Positions 1-8,580 of a DNA stretch of 64,000 nucleotides are shown here, piece by piece (the first letter of the stretch is position 1; each line of letters starts with the position of its first letter). The stretch covers positions 558,001 to 622,000 of the forward strand of contig NZ_CP034036.1 of assembly GCF_005484965.1 (NCBI RefSeq), read 5' to 3'. The notes beneath the pieces were generated by a model, which saw only the letters and a program-made list of their open reading frames with translations, was not told the origin of the DNA and ran no database searches. Source of the DNA: Brenneria nigrifluens DSM 30175 = ATCC 13028. Lineage in GTDB: Bacteria; Pseudomonadota; Gammaproteobacteria; Enterobacterales; Enterobacteriaceae. Made by a program: the position numbers and the translations under genes.

Positions 1-1
1 G

Positions 2-703
2 CTGCTGCGCGGCGAGTCGGCGGTGCTGCCCACCCTGTTGCTGCCGAATCCCGGTTACCAGCTTGACGATCTGACCGGCGTGGTACAGGCGGCGGTCAAT
101 CCGCAAATTCTGGTGGTGCGTCCCGGTTTGGGCATTTCCACCCTGAAAGAGTACATCGACCTTGCCAAAACAAGGCCGGGAGAGATTACGGTGGGGCTGC
201 CGGGTAATGCCGGCATCGCCCATATCGCTCATGAGCAGTTCAATCGTCAGGCGGATATCAAGGTGAATTTTATCCCTTATTCCGGCGGCGCGCCGGCGGC
301 GGTCGACGTTATCGGCGAGCATATTGACGCTACTCTGATCACCCTGGCGGCGGTGACGGAATATGTCCGCGCAGGTCGTCTGGTGCCCATCGCCGTCACC
401 ACCTCCTATCGCTCTCCCGCACTGCCCGACGTCCCGACGTTTTCCGAGTCCGGCTTGCCCGGCTTCTCGGTGGAGAGCTGGCAAGGGCTGCTGGCGCCGG
501 CCGGCACGCCGGACGGGGTGAAAAACAAAATCAATCGCGATGTGCAGGCGCTGCTGAACACGCCGCAGATCAAGGAACGCGTTGAAAACCTTGGCTTCGG
601 CATTGCAAAGCCGCATACGCCCGCAGACGTGGACGCCATACTGCAAGAGCAGGGCAGTGCGTATGCGGAAATCATCAGGTCCGCCGGCATCAAGCTGCAA
701 TAA
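2..703 (+). CDS. tctC: Tripartite tricarboxylate transporter substrate-binding protein (TctC/Bug family), 5' end outside window
   Basis: This is the C-terminal 233 codons of a periplasmic Bug-family binding protein. The frame is open to the window edge, so the true start and signal peptide lie upstream. Visible family features are the VVRPGLGI...LKEYIDLAK segment, the ligand-loop region IAHEQFNRQ...FIPYSGGAPAAVDVIGEHID, and the closing lobe PALPDVPTFSESGLPGF...WQGLLAPAGTP. Proteins of this family capture small carboxylates and deliver them to a TctA/TctB membrane pair. Those two genes follow on the same strand (tctB starts 21 bp downstream), so the operon order is C-B-A. The substrate cannot be read from the sequence. 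The neighbouring acyl-CoA genes suggest a small organic acid, which is inference. Confidence 0.93.
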   Translation: MLRGESAVLPTLLLPNPGYQLDDLTGVVQAAVNPQILVVRPGLGISTLKEYIDLAKTRPGEITVGLPGNAGIAHIAHEQFNRQADIKVNFIPYSGGAPAAVDVIGEHIDATLITLAAVTEYVRAGRLVPIAVTTSYRSPALPDVPTFSESGLPGFSVESWQGLLAPAGTPDGVKNKINRDVQALLNTPQIKERVENLGFGIAKPHTPADVDAILQEQGSAYAEIIRSAGIKLQ

Positions 704-724
704 ACACATAAAGGCGTTAATGCC

Positions 725-1216
725 ATGCGCATCGTCGATCACAAGAGTTTTCTGACCGGGGTATTTTATAGCGTTGTCGGCGCAGGCGGCGTCGGCTACA
801 GCAGCCTTTATTCTCTAGGGAACCTGGCCCGTATCGGGCCGGGGTATTTTCCGCTGGCGCTGAGCGCGTTGCTGCTGCTGCTGGGGGGGATTATCAGCCT
901 GCGCTCCGTCAGGCTGAGCAAGCCGGACGTGGGGAAAAGCCCGCGGCGCGCGCCGGTATTCGACTGGCGCGGCGATATTTTTATCCTGCTGTGGATCCTC
1001 GCGTCCGTCCTGATGTTCGCTTTTTTGCTGCCGACGCTGGGGCTGGTGCTCGCCATTCCGCTGCTGGTGATTTTGTTGGGGCTGGCAAGCCATAACCGGC
1101 ATTATCGGCAGATCCTGCTCAACGCTTTCTTTATTACGCTGCTGAGCCTGGCGGTATTTATTTACGGACTGGGGTTATTGCTCCCGCTGTGGCCGCGTTT
1201 GCCGGGGGGCGCGTAA
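725..1216 (+). CDS. tctB: Tripartite tricarboxylate transporter small membrane subunit (TctB family)
   Basis: A 163-residue integral membrane protein with about four hydrophobic segments: FLTGVFYSVVGAGGVGY, YFPLALSALLLLLGGIISL, IFILLWILASVLMFAFLLP and a C-terminal LLNAFFITLLSLAVFIYGLGLLL run. Length and topology fit the poorly conserved TctB subunit, which pairs with TctA in the inner membrane. The ATG at 725 sits 21 bp after tctC, and the TAA stop overlaps the tctA ATG by one base (TAATG), so translation is coupled. The call rests mainly on topology and position between tctC and tctA. Confidence 0.9.
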   Translation: MRIVDHKSFLTGVFYSVVGAGGVGYSSLYSLGNLARIGPGYFPLALSALLLLLGGIISLRSVRLSKPDVGKSPRRAPVFDWRGDIFILLWILASVLMFAFLLPTLGLVLAIPLLVILLGLASHNRHYRQILLNAFFITLLSLAVFIYGLGLLLPLWPRLPGGA

Positions 1217-2730
1217 TGGAATTGCTGGATAATCTCTACCTCGGCTTTACCACGGCGCTCTCCTGGCAGAATTTGCTCTACGCGCTGATTGGCTGTCTGC
1301 TGGGCACGCTGATCGGCGTGCTGCCCGGTCTGGGGCCGGTGCCGACCATCGCCATGCTACTGCCGATTACCTACAGCCTGCCGCCCACGCCGGCCCTGAT
1401 TATGCTGGCCAGCATCTATTACGGCGCGCAGTATGGCGGGTCGACCTCGGCCATTTTGCTGCGCATTCCGGGGGAGTCCTCCTCCGCCGTCACGCTGATC
1501 GAAGGACATGCCATGGCGCGCCAGGGGCGCGCCGGCATCGCCCTGTTCGGCGCGGCGGTCGGCTCGTTTATCGCCGGCTGTTTCGGCGTTATGCTATTAG
1601 CCGCTTTCGCCAATCCCTTAACGGAGCTGGCTTTCATCTTCGGCCCCGCCGAATATTTTTCGCTTATGCTGCTGGGGCTGGTGGGGGCGATCGCTCTGTC
1701 GTCGGACGCTTTCGACAAGTCTTTGGGCATGGTGATCCTGGGCCTGCTGCTGGGACTGGTGGGCACGGATGCCAACTCCGGCGTGGCGCGTTTTGACTTT
1801 GGCGTATTGCGCCTGATGGACGGCATCAGTTTCGTTTATCTGGCCATGGGGATTTATGCCATCGCCGAAATCGTCGGCAATCTGGCCCGGTATAAAAAGC
1901 AGCCGGCGGCGGCCACGACGAAAATCAATACGCTGTGGCCGCAGGGCAGGGATATAAAAAGGATGCTTCCGTCCATCGGACGCGGAACCTTGCTCGGTTC
2001 CGTTCTGGGCATTTTACCGGGCGCCGGCGTGACCATTGCCGCCTTTGCCGCCTATACCCTGGAGAAAAAAGTGTCCAGATACCGGGGAGAGTTCGGCGCG
2101 GGGGCGATAGAAGGGGTCGTCGGCCCGGAATCCGCCAACAATGCGGCGGCGCAGACCAACTTTATTCCGCTGTTGACGATGGGCATTCCCGGCAGCGGCG
2201 TGATGGCGCTGATGCTGGGCGCGATGATGATCCACAATATCCAGCCCGGCCCGCAGGTGATGGCCAACCATCCGCCGCTGTTCTGGGGGCTGGTGGCCTC
2301 GATGTGGATAGGCAACCTGATCCTGATTATCCTCAATCTGCCGCTGGTCGGCATCTGGGTGCGTCTGTTGTCCATTCCTTATCGGCTGCTCTATCCGGCG
2401 ATTCTGGTGTTTTGCTGCGTCGGGGTCTACTCCATCAGCAACTCCGTGTTCGGCATCTATGTGATGGCCTTTTTCGGCGTGCTGGGTTATCTGTTCGTCA
2501 AACTGGATATTTCTCCGGTTCCCTTGCTGCTGGGGTTTGTTCTCGGGCCTATGATGGAAACCAGCTTTCGCCGGGCGCTGATGGTTTCGCGCGGCGACCT
2601 GAGCGTATTCATCGACCGGCCCATCTCGCTGTCCCTGTTGCTGGCGACGCTGGCATTTGTGCTGCTGGCCCTGTTGCCTAAGTTGAGATTGAGAAAACAG
2701 AAACTGTTGGGGGAGACGGAAACGTTATGA
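1216..2730 (+). CDS. tctA: Tripartite tricarboxylate transporter large permease (TctA family)
   Basis: A 504-residue polytopic permease. The conserved TctA N-terminal signature is present (LGTLIGVLPGLGPVPTIAMLLP, then YYGAQYGGSTSAILLRIPG and EGHAMARQGRAG). The mirrored second-half motif is also present (LGILPGAGVTIAAFAAYTLEK, then GPESANNAAAQTNFIPLLTMGIPG). An in-frame upstream GTG at 1189 exists, but the ATG at 1216 overlaps the tctB stop and gives the usual family N-terminus MELLDNLYLGF, so it is preferred. The gene overlaps the rhodanese gene by four bases (ATGA at 2727), which extends the operon into that gene. Function: Na+- or H+-coupled carboxylate uptake. Confidence 0.95.
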   Translation: MELLDNLYLGFTTALSWQNLLYALIGCLLGTLIGVLPGLGPVPTIAMLLPITYSLPPTPALIMLASIYYGAQYGGSTSAILLRIPGESSSAVTLIEGHAMARQGRAGIALFGAAVGSFIAGCFGVMLLAAFANPLTELAFIFGPAEYFSLMLLGLVGAIALSSDAFDKSLGMVILGLLLGLVGTDANSGVARFDFGVLRLMDGISFVYLAMGIYAIAEIVGNLARYKKQPAAATTKINTLWPQGRDIKRMLPSIGRGTLLGSVLGILPGAGVTIAAFAAYTLEKKVSRYRGEFGAGAIEGVVGPESANNAAAQTNFIPLLTMGIPGSGVMALMLGAMMIHNIQPGPQVMANHPPLFWGLVASMWIGNLILIILNLPLVGIWVRLLSIPYRLLYPAILVFCCVGVYSISNSVFGIYVMAFFGVLGYLFVKLDISPVPLLLGFVLGPMMETSFRRALMVSRGDLSVFIDRPISLSLLLATLAFVLLALLPKLRLRKQKLLGETETL

Positions 2731-4289
2731 CGACATTGATTGCGGCGGCGACGGTTAAAACCTGGCTGCACGACGGCGGTGAAATCGCCTTGCTGGACGT
2801 GCGCGAGGCGGGGGAGTTCGGCGAAGGGCATCCGCTTTTTGCCGCGTCCGTCCCTTACAGTCGGCTGGAATTGGATGTCGGGCGCCTGGTGCCGCAGACC
2901 CATACCCGCATTGTGCTGCTCGGCGGCGAAAACCAGACCGCGGAAAAATCGGCCCGGCGGCTGAAGGAACTGGGCTATCAGCAGGTTTATATCCTGTCCG
3001 GCGGCATTGAGGGCTGGCGACAGGCGGGGTATGGGGTATTCAAAGGCGTTTATGTGCCCTCCAAAGTGTTCGGCGAACTGGTGGAGCACGAATACGCCAC
3101 GCCTAGCCTGAGCGCCGCCGAACTGCATGACTTGCAGCAAGGGCCGCAGCCGGTGCTGTTGCTGGATGGGCGTCCGCTGGATGAATTTCACAAGATGAGC
3201 CTGCCGGGGGCGGTATGTTGTCCCAACGCCGAATTGCCCTACCGGCTGCATTCGCTGGTGGCCGATGAGCGTATCCCGGTGGTGATCAACTGCGCCGGAA
3301 GGACGCGCAGCATTCTGGGGGCGCAAATCCTGCTGTCGGCGGGCGTCCGCAATCCGGTATATGCGCTGGAGAACGGCACTCAGGGCTGGTATTTGCAGGG
3401 ATATCCGCTGGAGTCGGGCAGCGCCAGCCGCTATCCGCCGGTGGATGGCGCCGCGCCTGTCCTGCACTCGCGGCGCGAGGCGGCGCGCGCTTTCGCCGTA
3501 CGCCAGGGGGTAAGCTGGATCGACGGCGCAACGTTGCGGACCTGGAAAAAGGAACAGCAGCGCAATCTGTTTGTGTTTGATGTCAGAACGGCGGAAGAGT
3601 TTGCGCAAGGCAGCCTTGCCGGAGCGGCGCACGCGCCGGGCGGCCAGCTGTTGCAGAATACCGATGTGTTTATCGGCGTGCGCGGCGCGCGGGTGGTGCT
3701 GGCCGACGTAGACGCGATCCGCGCGCCCATTATCGCCGGCTGGCTGAAACAGATGGGGCACGAGGTTTATCTGCTGGCCGAATTCGAACTCGCGCCTCCG
3801 TCGCCTGAAGCGCGGGAGGCGATAGCGGCGGAAAAAATCATCGATCTGCCACGCTTGGCGCAGGGGCTGGCGCAAAATAGCCTGCGCGTTATCGACCTCA
3901 GATCCAGCCAGAGCTATCGCCACGCGCATCTGGAAAACGCCGTCTGGTCCATTCGCCCGCGGATTGAAAGCCTGCTGGCCGCGGAGTCGCGTCCCGTGGT
4001 GTTGGTCGCCGACGATTTGCGCCTGGCCGCGCTGGCGGAAAAAGAGGTTCCCGCCGCGCTGCCGGTCTATTACGCGCGCGCCGATATCGACGCCTGGCGG
4101 GCGGCGGGACTGCCGCTGGTCTCTACGCCCGATGCGCCGCCCGATGCGCAGCGAATCGACTATCTGTTTTTTGTTCACGACCGTCATGCGGGCAATAAAG
4201 AAGCGGCTCGTCGCTATCTGGCGTGGGAAACCGGTCTGATTGACCAACTGGACGCGCAGGAAAGAGCGTCATTCAGGCTGCGGCCGTAA
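2727..4289 (+). CDS. Protein with four rhodanese-like domains, one with an active-site cysteine
   Basis: A 520-residue cytoplasmic protein made of four successive rhodanese-like domains, seen as repeated (L/F)xDxR...EF...H/G motifs near residues 22-36, 144-160, 275-295 and 385-405. Only the second keeps the catalytic loop (NCAGRTRS, Cys189). The equivalent loops in domains 1, 3 and 4 have no cysteine, so at most one domain is a sulfurtransferase and the others are probably structural or binding copies. Rhodaneses move sulfane sulfur via a cysteine persulfide. The ATGA overlap with tctA shows co-translation with a carboxylate transporter, suggesting that the imported compound contains or releases sulfur (inference). 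The C-terminal about 60 residues (HDRHAGNKEAARRYLAWE) lie outside the repeats and were not assigned. Confidence 0.88.
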   Translation: MTTLIAAATVKTWLHDGGEIALLDVREAGEFGEGHPLFAASVPYSRLELDVGRLVPQTHTRIVLLGGENQTAEKSARRLKELGYQQVYILSGGIEGWRQAGYGVFKGVYVPSKVFGELVEHEYATPSLSAAELHDLQQGPQPVLLLDGRPLDEFHKMSLPGAVCCPNAELPYRLHSLVADERIPVVINCAGRTRSILGAQILLSAGVRNPVYALENGTQGWYLQGYPLESGSASRYPPVDGAAPVLHSRREAARAFAVRQGVSWIDGATLRTWKKEQQRNLFVFDVRTAEEFAQGSLAGAAHAPGGQLLQNTDVFIGVRGARVVLADVDAIRAPIIAGWLKQMGHEVYLLAEFELAPPSPEAREAIAAEKIIDLPRLAQGLAQNSLRVIDLRSSQSYRHAHLENAVWSIRPRIESLLAAESRPVVLVADDLRLAALAEKEVPAALPVYYARADIDAWRAAGLPLVSTPDAPPDAQRIDYLFFVHDRHAGNKEAARRYLAWETGLIDQLDAQERASFRLRP

Positions 4290-4371
4290 GCGTTTAGGCC
4301 GCGCCATGCGCCGGGTTGCCTGCTGATCACCGATCTGCTCAATTCGCGCATGGCCAGCCTGTAATCACTCC

Positions 4372-4398
4372 CCTCACGCTTCCGAACCCGGCGTGAGG
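4372..4398. repeat. 8-bp inverted repeat between convergent genes
   Basis: CCTCACGC (4372-4379) and GCGTGAGG (4391-4398) are perfect complements with an 11-nt loop, in the 136-bp gap between the convergent rhodanese and enoyl-CoA hydratase genes. No T-run follows on either strand, so this is a hairpin of uncertain function and not a clear Rho-independent terminator. Confidence 0.45.
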
Positions 4399-4425
4399 CG
4401 GCTTAAAAGCATCCGCCTGGGAACG

Positions 4426-5127
4426 TTATCGATCCCGCATCACGTCCCGGCGGGCCCGATCGACCAGCGACAGGTAGCGTTGCAGGCGGTTTTTGCGCTC
4501 GGCCAGCAGCAGGCGCTTGGTCCACTCCAGCGCATTGCCGGAATGGGACGCCAGGCGCGCGGCCAGCTCCAATGCCGCGTCATAGGCATTCGGCGCCACC
4601 TGGTTGACCAGGCCCATGGCCAGCGCCTCGTCGGCAGCGAAAGTGCGGGCGCTGAGCATGATATCCAGCGCGGCGGCCTCGCCGATCAGGCCCGGCAGGG
4701 TAATGGCGCTGAAACCTGAAAGCATGCCGTGACGCACTTCCGGAAAGCTGAACTGGGTGTCGTGCTGGGCTATGCGGAAATCACAGTGGATCGCCAGGCT
4801 GATGCCGAGGCCCAGAGTGTAGCCGTGTAGCGCCGCCACCACCGGTTTAGTCAGGTCGTTGCCGACGCCGGGCAGGGCGCGGGCCAGCAGGTCGCTGCTC
4901 ACCGTTTCGCCGGTGGCTTCGATCTCCTTAAGGTCGGAACCGGCGCAAAAAGCCCGCTCTCCGGCGCCGCGCAGCACAATGGCGCGAACCTCGCGGTCCT
5001 TTTGCGCCCGCTCCCAGATCTCGGCCAGCTCGTGTTTGGCCGCGCTGTCGAGCGCGTTCAGGCGCTCTGGGCGATCCAGCGTGACCACCAGCAGGCCCGC
5101 GCCCCTATTTTGGTATTCGACTGTCAT
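4426..5127 (-). CDS. Enoyl-CoA hydratase/isomerase family protein
   Basis: A 233-residue crotonase-fold protein. The N-terminus VTLDRPERLNALD, the oxyanion-hole segment AFCAGSDLKEI and the second oxyanion glycine region KPVVAALHGYTLGLGISLAIHCDFRIA are all recognisable. The family is usually about 255-265 residues, and this copy has a short C-terminal helical region. In the position where hydratases carry their second catalytic glutamate it reads GLIGEAAALDIML. The gene is divergent from the dehydrogenase at 5283, with 155 bp between. With the acyl-CoA ligase and reductase it probably forms a short acyl-CoA catabolic route. The exact reaction (hydratase, isomerase or lyase) cannot be told. Confidence 0.88.
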   Translation of the reverse strand: MTVEYQNRGAGLLVVTLDRPERLNALDSAAKHELAEIWERAQKDREVRAIVLRGAGERAFCAGSDLKEIEATGETVSSDLLARALPGVGNDLTKPVVAALHGYTLGLGISLAIHCDFRIAQHDTQFSFPEVRHGMLSGFSAITLPGLIGEAAALDIMLSARTFAADEALAMGLVNQVAPNAYDAALELAARLASHSGNALEWTKRLLLAERKNRLQRYLSLVDRARRDVMRDR

Positions 5128-5282
5128 GGCTTCGATTTCGCAATAGATGAAAGGTAAAAGAAAGACGTTTTGCCTCTTGAGCTCGGCGTCAAAGTAGGGA
5201 AAACTTAGTTGATGAGCACAATACGCACAACATGTTTGTTATATGAACATGCTCTTATAACATCACAAACGGTTATAAAACA
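5128..5282. promoter_or_regulatory. Divergent promoter region with dyad symmetry
   Basis: This 155-bp region serves two divergent genes and is markedly more AT-rich than its surroundings. It holds an 8-bp palindrome AACATGTT (5229-5236), a dyad GTTATA (5238-5243) / TATAAC (5256-5261), and another GGTTATAA at 5271-5278 just before the dehydrogenase start. These are plausible operator half-sites for the IclR-type regulator encoded at 7798-8580. That pairing is inference. Confidence 0.45.
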
Positions 5283-6305
5283 ATGAAAGCATTAGTCCTG
5301 CAAGCCTTCGGCGAACCGCATCAGCTGCAACTGCAAGAAGTGCCCACGCCCGCCGCCGGGCCCGGCGAGGTGCTGGTGAGGGTGCACGCGGCCGGGGTTT
5401 GTCACCACGATCTGCTGCACCGGGCGGGTAAGCTGCCGGGGGCGCAGACCGGCGTGGTGCTGGGCCATGAGGCGGCCGGCGAAGTGGTCGAGGTCGGCGC
5501 CGGGGTGCTGCAAGTGGCGCGCGGCGCCAGGGTGGTGGTTTACCAGCGCCGTTTTTGCGGACAGTGCCGCAACTGCCTGCGCGGCCGTCAGGATCTCTGT
5601 CGGGCGCTGGGGCTGCCGGCGGTGGATACCGAAGGCGCCTACGCCGAATATTTACGCGTTCCGGCGATCTCCGTGGTGGAACTGCCGGCCGGGCTCGACT
5701 ACGCTCCGGCCGCGCTGGCCTCCTGCCCGATAGCCACCAGCGTGCGGGCGCTTTACGGCGAAGCGGCGCTCAAGCCGGGGGAAACCGTGCTGATTAACGG
5801 CGCCAGCGGCGGTCTGGGCGCGCATCAGATTCAACTGGCCCGTGCGCGGGGAGCCAGGGTGATTGCCGTCACCGGCAGGGCGGAAAAAGTCGCTTTTCTG
5901 CAATCGCTGGGCGCTGACGAGGTTATCGTCAGCGACGACGGCTACAGCGCCGAGGTGTGGCGACGTACGGCGAAACGCGGCGTCGACGTGGCCGTCGATA
6001 ACCTCGGTCATACGCTGGAGGAGACGCTGCGCAGCATGGCGCTCGGCGGGCGGGTGGTGGTGCTGGGCAACGTTCGTCCCGGCAGCGTCGCCATCGCGCC
6101 CGGTCTGTTGATCGGGCGGCGGCTCAGGGTGCAGGGTTCCGGCAGCGCCACCCTTGAAGAGTTGCGCGTCGCCCTGGCGCTGATCGGCTCAGGGCAGGTC
6201 AAGCCGTTAATCGATCGGGTATTGCCGTTTCATCAGGTTGCGCTGGCCCATGAACTGCTGGAGTCGCGGCGGGTGAATGGGCGCATTGTGCTGAGCGGGT
6301 GGTAG
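5283..6305 (+). CDS. Zinc-type medium-chain dehydrogenase/reductase, acryloyl-CoA-reductase-like
   Basis: A 340-residue MDR-superfamily enzyme. The catalytic zinc region is present (AAGVCHHDLLHRAG, GHEAAGEV), as is a structural zinc lobe (CGQCRNCLRGRQDLC) and a Rossmann motif INGASGGLGAHQIQLARARG that binds NAD(P)H. The ASGG(L/V)GxHxIQ(L/V)A form with short cysteine lobe resembles archaeal-type acryloyl-CoA reductases as well as general zinc alcohol dehydrogenases, so both are open. The stop lies 2 bp before the acyl-CoA ligase ATG, so the two are an operon. Next to an acyl-CoA ligase and an enoyl-CoA hydratase, reduction of an enoyl-CoA is a sensible role (inference). Confidence 0.85.
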   Translation: MKALVLQAFGEPHQLQLQEVPTPAAGPGEVLVRVHAAGVCHHDLLHRAGKLPGAQTGVVLGHEAAGEVVEVGAGVLQVARGARVVVYQRRFCGQCRNCLRGRQDLCRALGLPAVDTEGAYAEYLRVPAISVVELPAGLDYAPAALASCPIATSVRALYGEAALKPGETVLINGASGGLGAHQIQLARARGARVIAVTGRAEKVAFLQSLGADEVIVSDDGYSAEVWRRTAKRGVDVAVDNLGHTLEETLRSMALGGRVVVLGNVRPGSVAIAPGLLIGRRLRVQGSGSATLEELRVALALIGSGQVKPLIDRVLPFHQVALAHELLESRRVNGRIVLSGW

Positions 6306-6307
6306 CG

Positions 6308-7801
6308 ATGGATGTGAGTACCCTGCTGGGACAGGCCGCCGGCAAATGGCCGGATCGGCTGGCGCTGCGCGAACCGTCCGACGCGCGCGCCCTGACCTTC
6401 CTCGAACTCGACCAGGCGGTTAGCGCGGTCGGTCTGGCGCTGGATCGGCTGTCCGTCGCACCCGGGGAGCGGGTGGCTTTGCTGGCCGACGCCGGGGTGG
6501 ATTACCTGATCGCCGACTATGGCTGCATGGCCTGCGGACGGGTGCGGGTGCCGCTGGATCCGGCGCTGTCCGCGGAGGAGTTGCTGGCGCAACTGCGCGA
6601 TTGCGGCGCGGCGCTGCTGCTTTTTGCCGAACGGTACGCGGCGCTGGCCGACGAAGCGCGACGGGCGGGGATTTCCTGTCGTCCTTTAGGCGCGGTGATT
6701 GATCCGGCGCCGGCGGCGCTGACGCCCAGACCGGCGCAATCCCCGCAGGCGCTGGCTTCGCTGAATTATACCGGCGGCACCACCGGCGCGCCCAAAGCGG
6801 TTATGCATCGCCATGCCAGCCTTTGCGCGGTGTTGCAGAACATCGTTATGGCCCGCGGGGCCTGCGTCGGCGATGTGTTGCTCAATGTGCGCCCGCTATG
6901 GCCGATCGCCGCGGTGGCGGTGCTGGCTCACCTATTGAGCGGCGGGCAGGTGGTGCTGGGCGGTCGTTTCGACAGCAAAAATTTTATCGCCCAGCTTGAC
7001 GAGTATCAGGCCGCGTTCAGTTCCCTGGTGCCAACCCAGCTGTTGCGGCTGCTGCGCGAAGCGGGCGATGCGCCCGCGTCCTTGCCGCGTTTAAAAAGCC
7101 TGGATATCGGCGCCGCCGCGCTGGCGGAGGAGGTGTCGGCGGGCGCCGACCGTCTGTTCGGCCCGCGCATCGGCGTGCTTTACGGCATGACCGAAGCGCC
7201 CTGGAGCTGCTATCTCTCCGCCGCGCGGATGGCCGCGGCGCGCGGCGCCGGCGAGAGCGTAGAGGGGCTGGTGGGGCGTCCGCTATTTTCCGCGGCGGTG
7301 CGTATCGATCGGGCCGACGCCCAGGGCGTCGGCGAGATTCTTATCGGCGGTGCGCAGCTGATGGCCGGCTATTGGCGACGTGAAGAGCTGAGCGCCCGCG
7401 CGTTCGATAACGGCTGGTTGCGCAGCGGCGATCTGGGGCGGATACGCGCCGACGGACAATTGCAGGTGATGGGGCGTTGCAAGGATGTCATACGCAGCGG
7501 CGGCAAGTCGGTGCAGCCCGGCGAGGTGGAGCAGTGCCTGCTGGGCCATCCCGGCGTGCTGGATGTCCACGTCTTCGGACTGGCGGACGTCGAATGGGGG
7601 GAACTGGTGTGCGCCGCCGTGGTGGCGGACGGCGGGCGGGAGCTGTCGGCGCAGCAGTTGGTGGATCACTGCCGTGCGCGCCTGTCGCGCCACAAGATGC
7701 CGCGGCGGATTTATTTTATCGACCAGTTGCCGCGATCGCACTACGGCAAGGTGCAGAAGAAGCGCTTGCTGGCGGCGCTCGGCGCGGAACCGTCGTGCTA
7801 A
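6308..7801 (+). CDS. AMP-forming acyl-CoA synthetase (ANL superfamily)
   Basis: A 497-residue adenylating enzyme. The motifs in order are P-loop-like LNYTGGTTGAPKAVMH (A3), YGMTEAP (A5), LRSGDLGRI (A7), the hinge region MGRCKDVIRSGGKSVQPGEVE (A8), and the C-terminal catalytic lysine segment PRSHYGKVQKKRL (A10). It would activate a carboxylic acid to acyl-AMP and then acyl-CoA. An in-frame GTG at 6299 overlaps the upstream stop, but ATG 6308 is the more likely start. The stop overlaps the convergent iclR stop by a few bases. The substrate is unknown; the linked TctCBA transporter suggests it is an imported small acid. Confidence 0.92.
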   Translation: MDVSTLLGQAAGKWPDRLALREPSDARALTFLELDQAVSAVGLALDRLSVAPGERVALLADAGVDYLIADYGCMACGRVRVPLDPALSAEELLAQLRDCGAALLLFAERYAALADEARRAGISCRPLGAVIDPAPAALTPRPAQSPQALASLNYTGGTTGAPKAVMHRHASLCAVLQNIVMARGACVGDVLLNVRPLWPIAAVAVLAHLLSGGQVVLGGRFDSKNFIAQLDEYQAAFSSLVPTQLLRLLREAGDAPASLPRLKSLDIGAAALAEEVSAGADRLFGPRIGVLYGMTEAPWSCYLSAARMAAARGAGESVEGLVGRPLFSAAVRIDRADAQGVGEILIGGAQLMAGYWRREELSARAFDNGWLRSGDLGRIRADGQLQVMGRCKDVIRSGGKSVQPGEVEQCLLGHPGVLDVHVFGLADVEWGELVCAAVVADGGRELSAQQLVDHCRARLSRHKMPRRIYFIDQLPRSHYGKVQKKRLLAALGAEPSC

Positions 7802-8580
7802 ACGACGAGCTGCGCCGAGATGCCTTCGCAGGCCCGACGCACATGGCTGGCCAGCGAAGACGCGGGATGGGTCTCATCTTCCATATCCAGCCCGGCCACC
7901 ACGACCGCCCCCACGGCCACGCCGCTCGCAAGCAGAATGGGAAAGGCCAGCGACGACAGGCCGGGCTTGAATTCTCCATGGCCGAAAGCAAAGCCCTGCT
8001 GCCGGCGGATCTGCTCCAGGGTCGGTAGCACGCTGGCGTAGCGCGCTTCGCCAAGAATCCCCAACACGGCCGATTCGCCGTAGGTGGCCAGCACCGCGCG
8101 TCCGCTGGGGCTGCCGTCGATGGGGAATTGATCGGCCAGATCGACGATGGCGTTAAGCGGCGTGGACGGGGTCCACATGCGCTCGACCAGCACCACCTGA
8201 TCGTTCACCGGAACCGATAACGAGACGATGGCCGGTCTTTCGCCTATCACCCTTTGTAATTCAATGGCATAGGGCAGGGCGTTCTTCCTCAGATTCAGCC
8301 GGTTCAGATAAGCCGCCGAATAGATCAGACTCTCGGGTCCGATACGATAGCTGGCGCCTTGCGACTCGATCAGGTTCCAGTAGGTCAACGTCTTGAGCAG
8401 GCGATGAATGGTGGTACGCTCGATCCCGGTCAGACGCGCCAGCTCAAGCGCGCTGGCGCCATGCCGCAGGCCGGCAAGGGTTCGGAGCAGCACTATCGAC
8501 CGGTCGATAACCTGAACGCGCCTGCCGCCGGCGTTTTCCTTGCTGTGATTGGGTGAGGGAGGAGTCGCAGAAATATCCAT
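7798..8580 (-). CDS. IclR-family transcriptional regulator
   Basis: A 260-residue regulator. The N-terminal winged helix-turn-helix (about residues 38-72, ASALELARLTGIERTTIHRLLKTL) is followed by the IclR effector domain (VSLSVPVNDQVVLVERMW, FPIDGSPSGRAVLA, GFAFGHGEFKPGLSSLAFPIL, GVAVGAVVVAGLDME). The cysteine often found in the effector pocket is not seen. The gene is convergent with the acyl-CoA ligase and probably controls the catabolic block at 2.7-7.8 kb. The effector is probably the imported acid or its CoA ester (inference). Confidence 0.92.
   Translation of the reverse strand: MDISATPPSPNHSKENAGGRRVQVIDRSIVLLRTLAGLRHGASALELARLTGIERTTIHRLLKTLTYWNLIESQGASYRIGPESLIYSAAYLNRLNLRKNALPYAIELQRVIGERPAIVSLSVPVNDQVVLVERMWTPSTPLNAIVDLADQFPIDGSPSGRAVLATYGESAVLGILGEARYASVLPTLEQIRRQQGFAFGHGEFKPGLSSLAFPILLASGVAVGAVVVAGLDMEDETHPASSLASHVRRACEGISAQLVV

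Noticed and set aside
2487..4247. 586-codon minus-strand frame opposite the rhodanese and tctA end
   Set aside because: The plus strand has family motifs and overlapping starts, while the minus translation has none and is Arg/Gln-rich shadow sequence.
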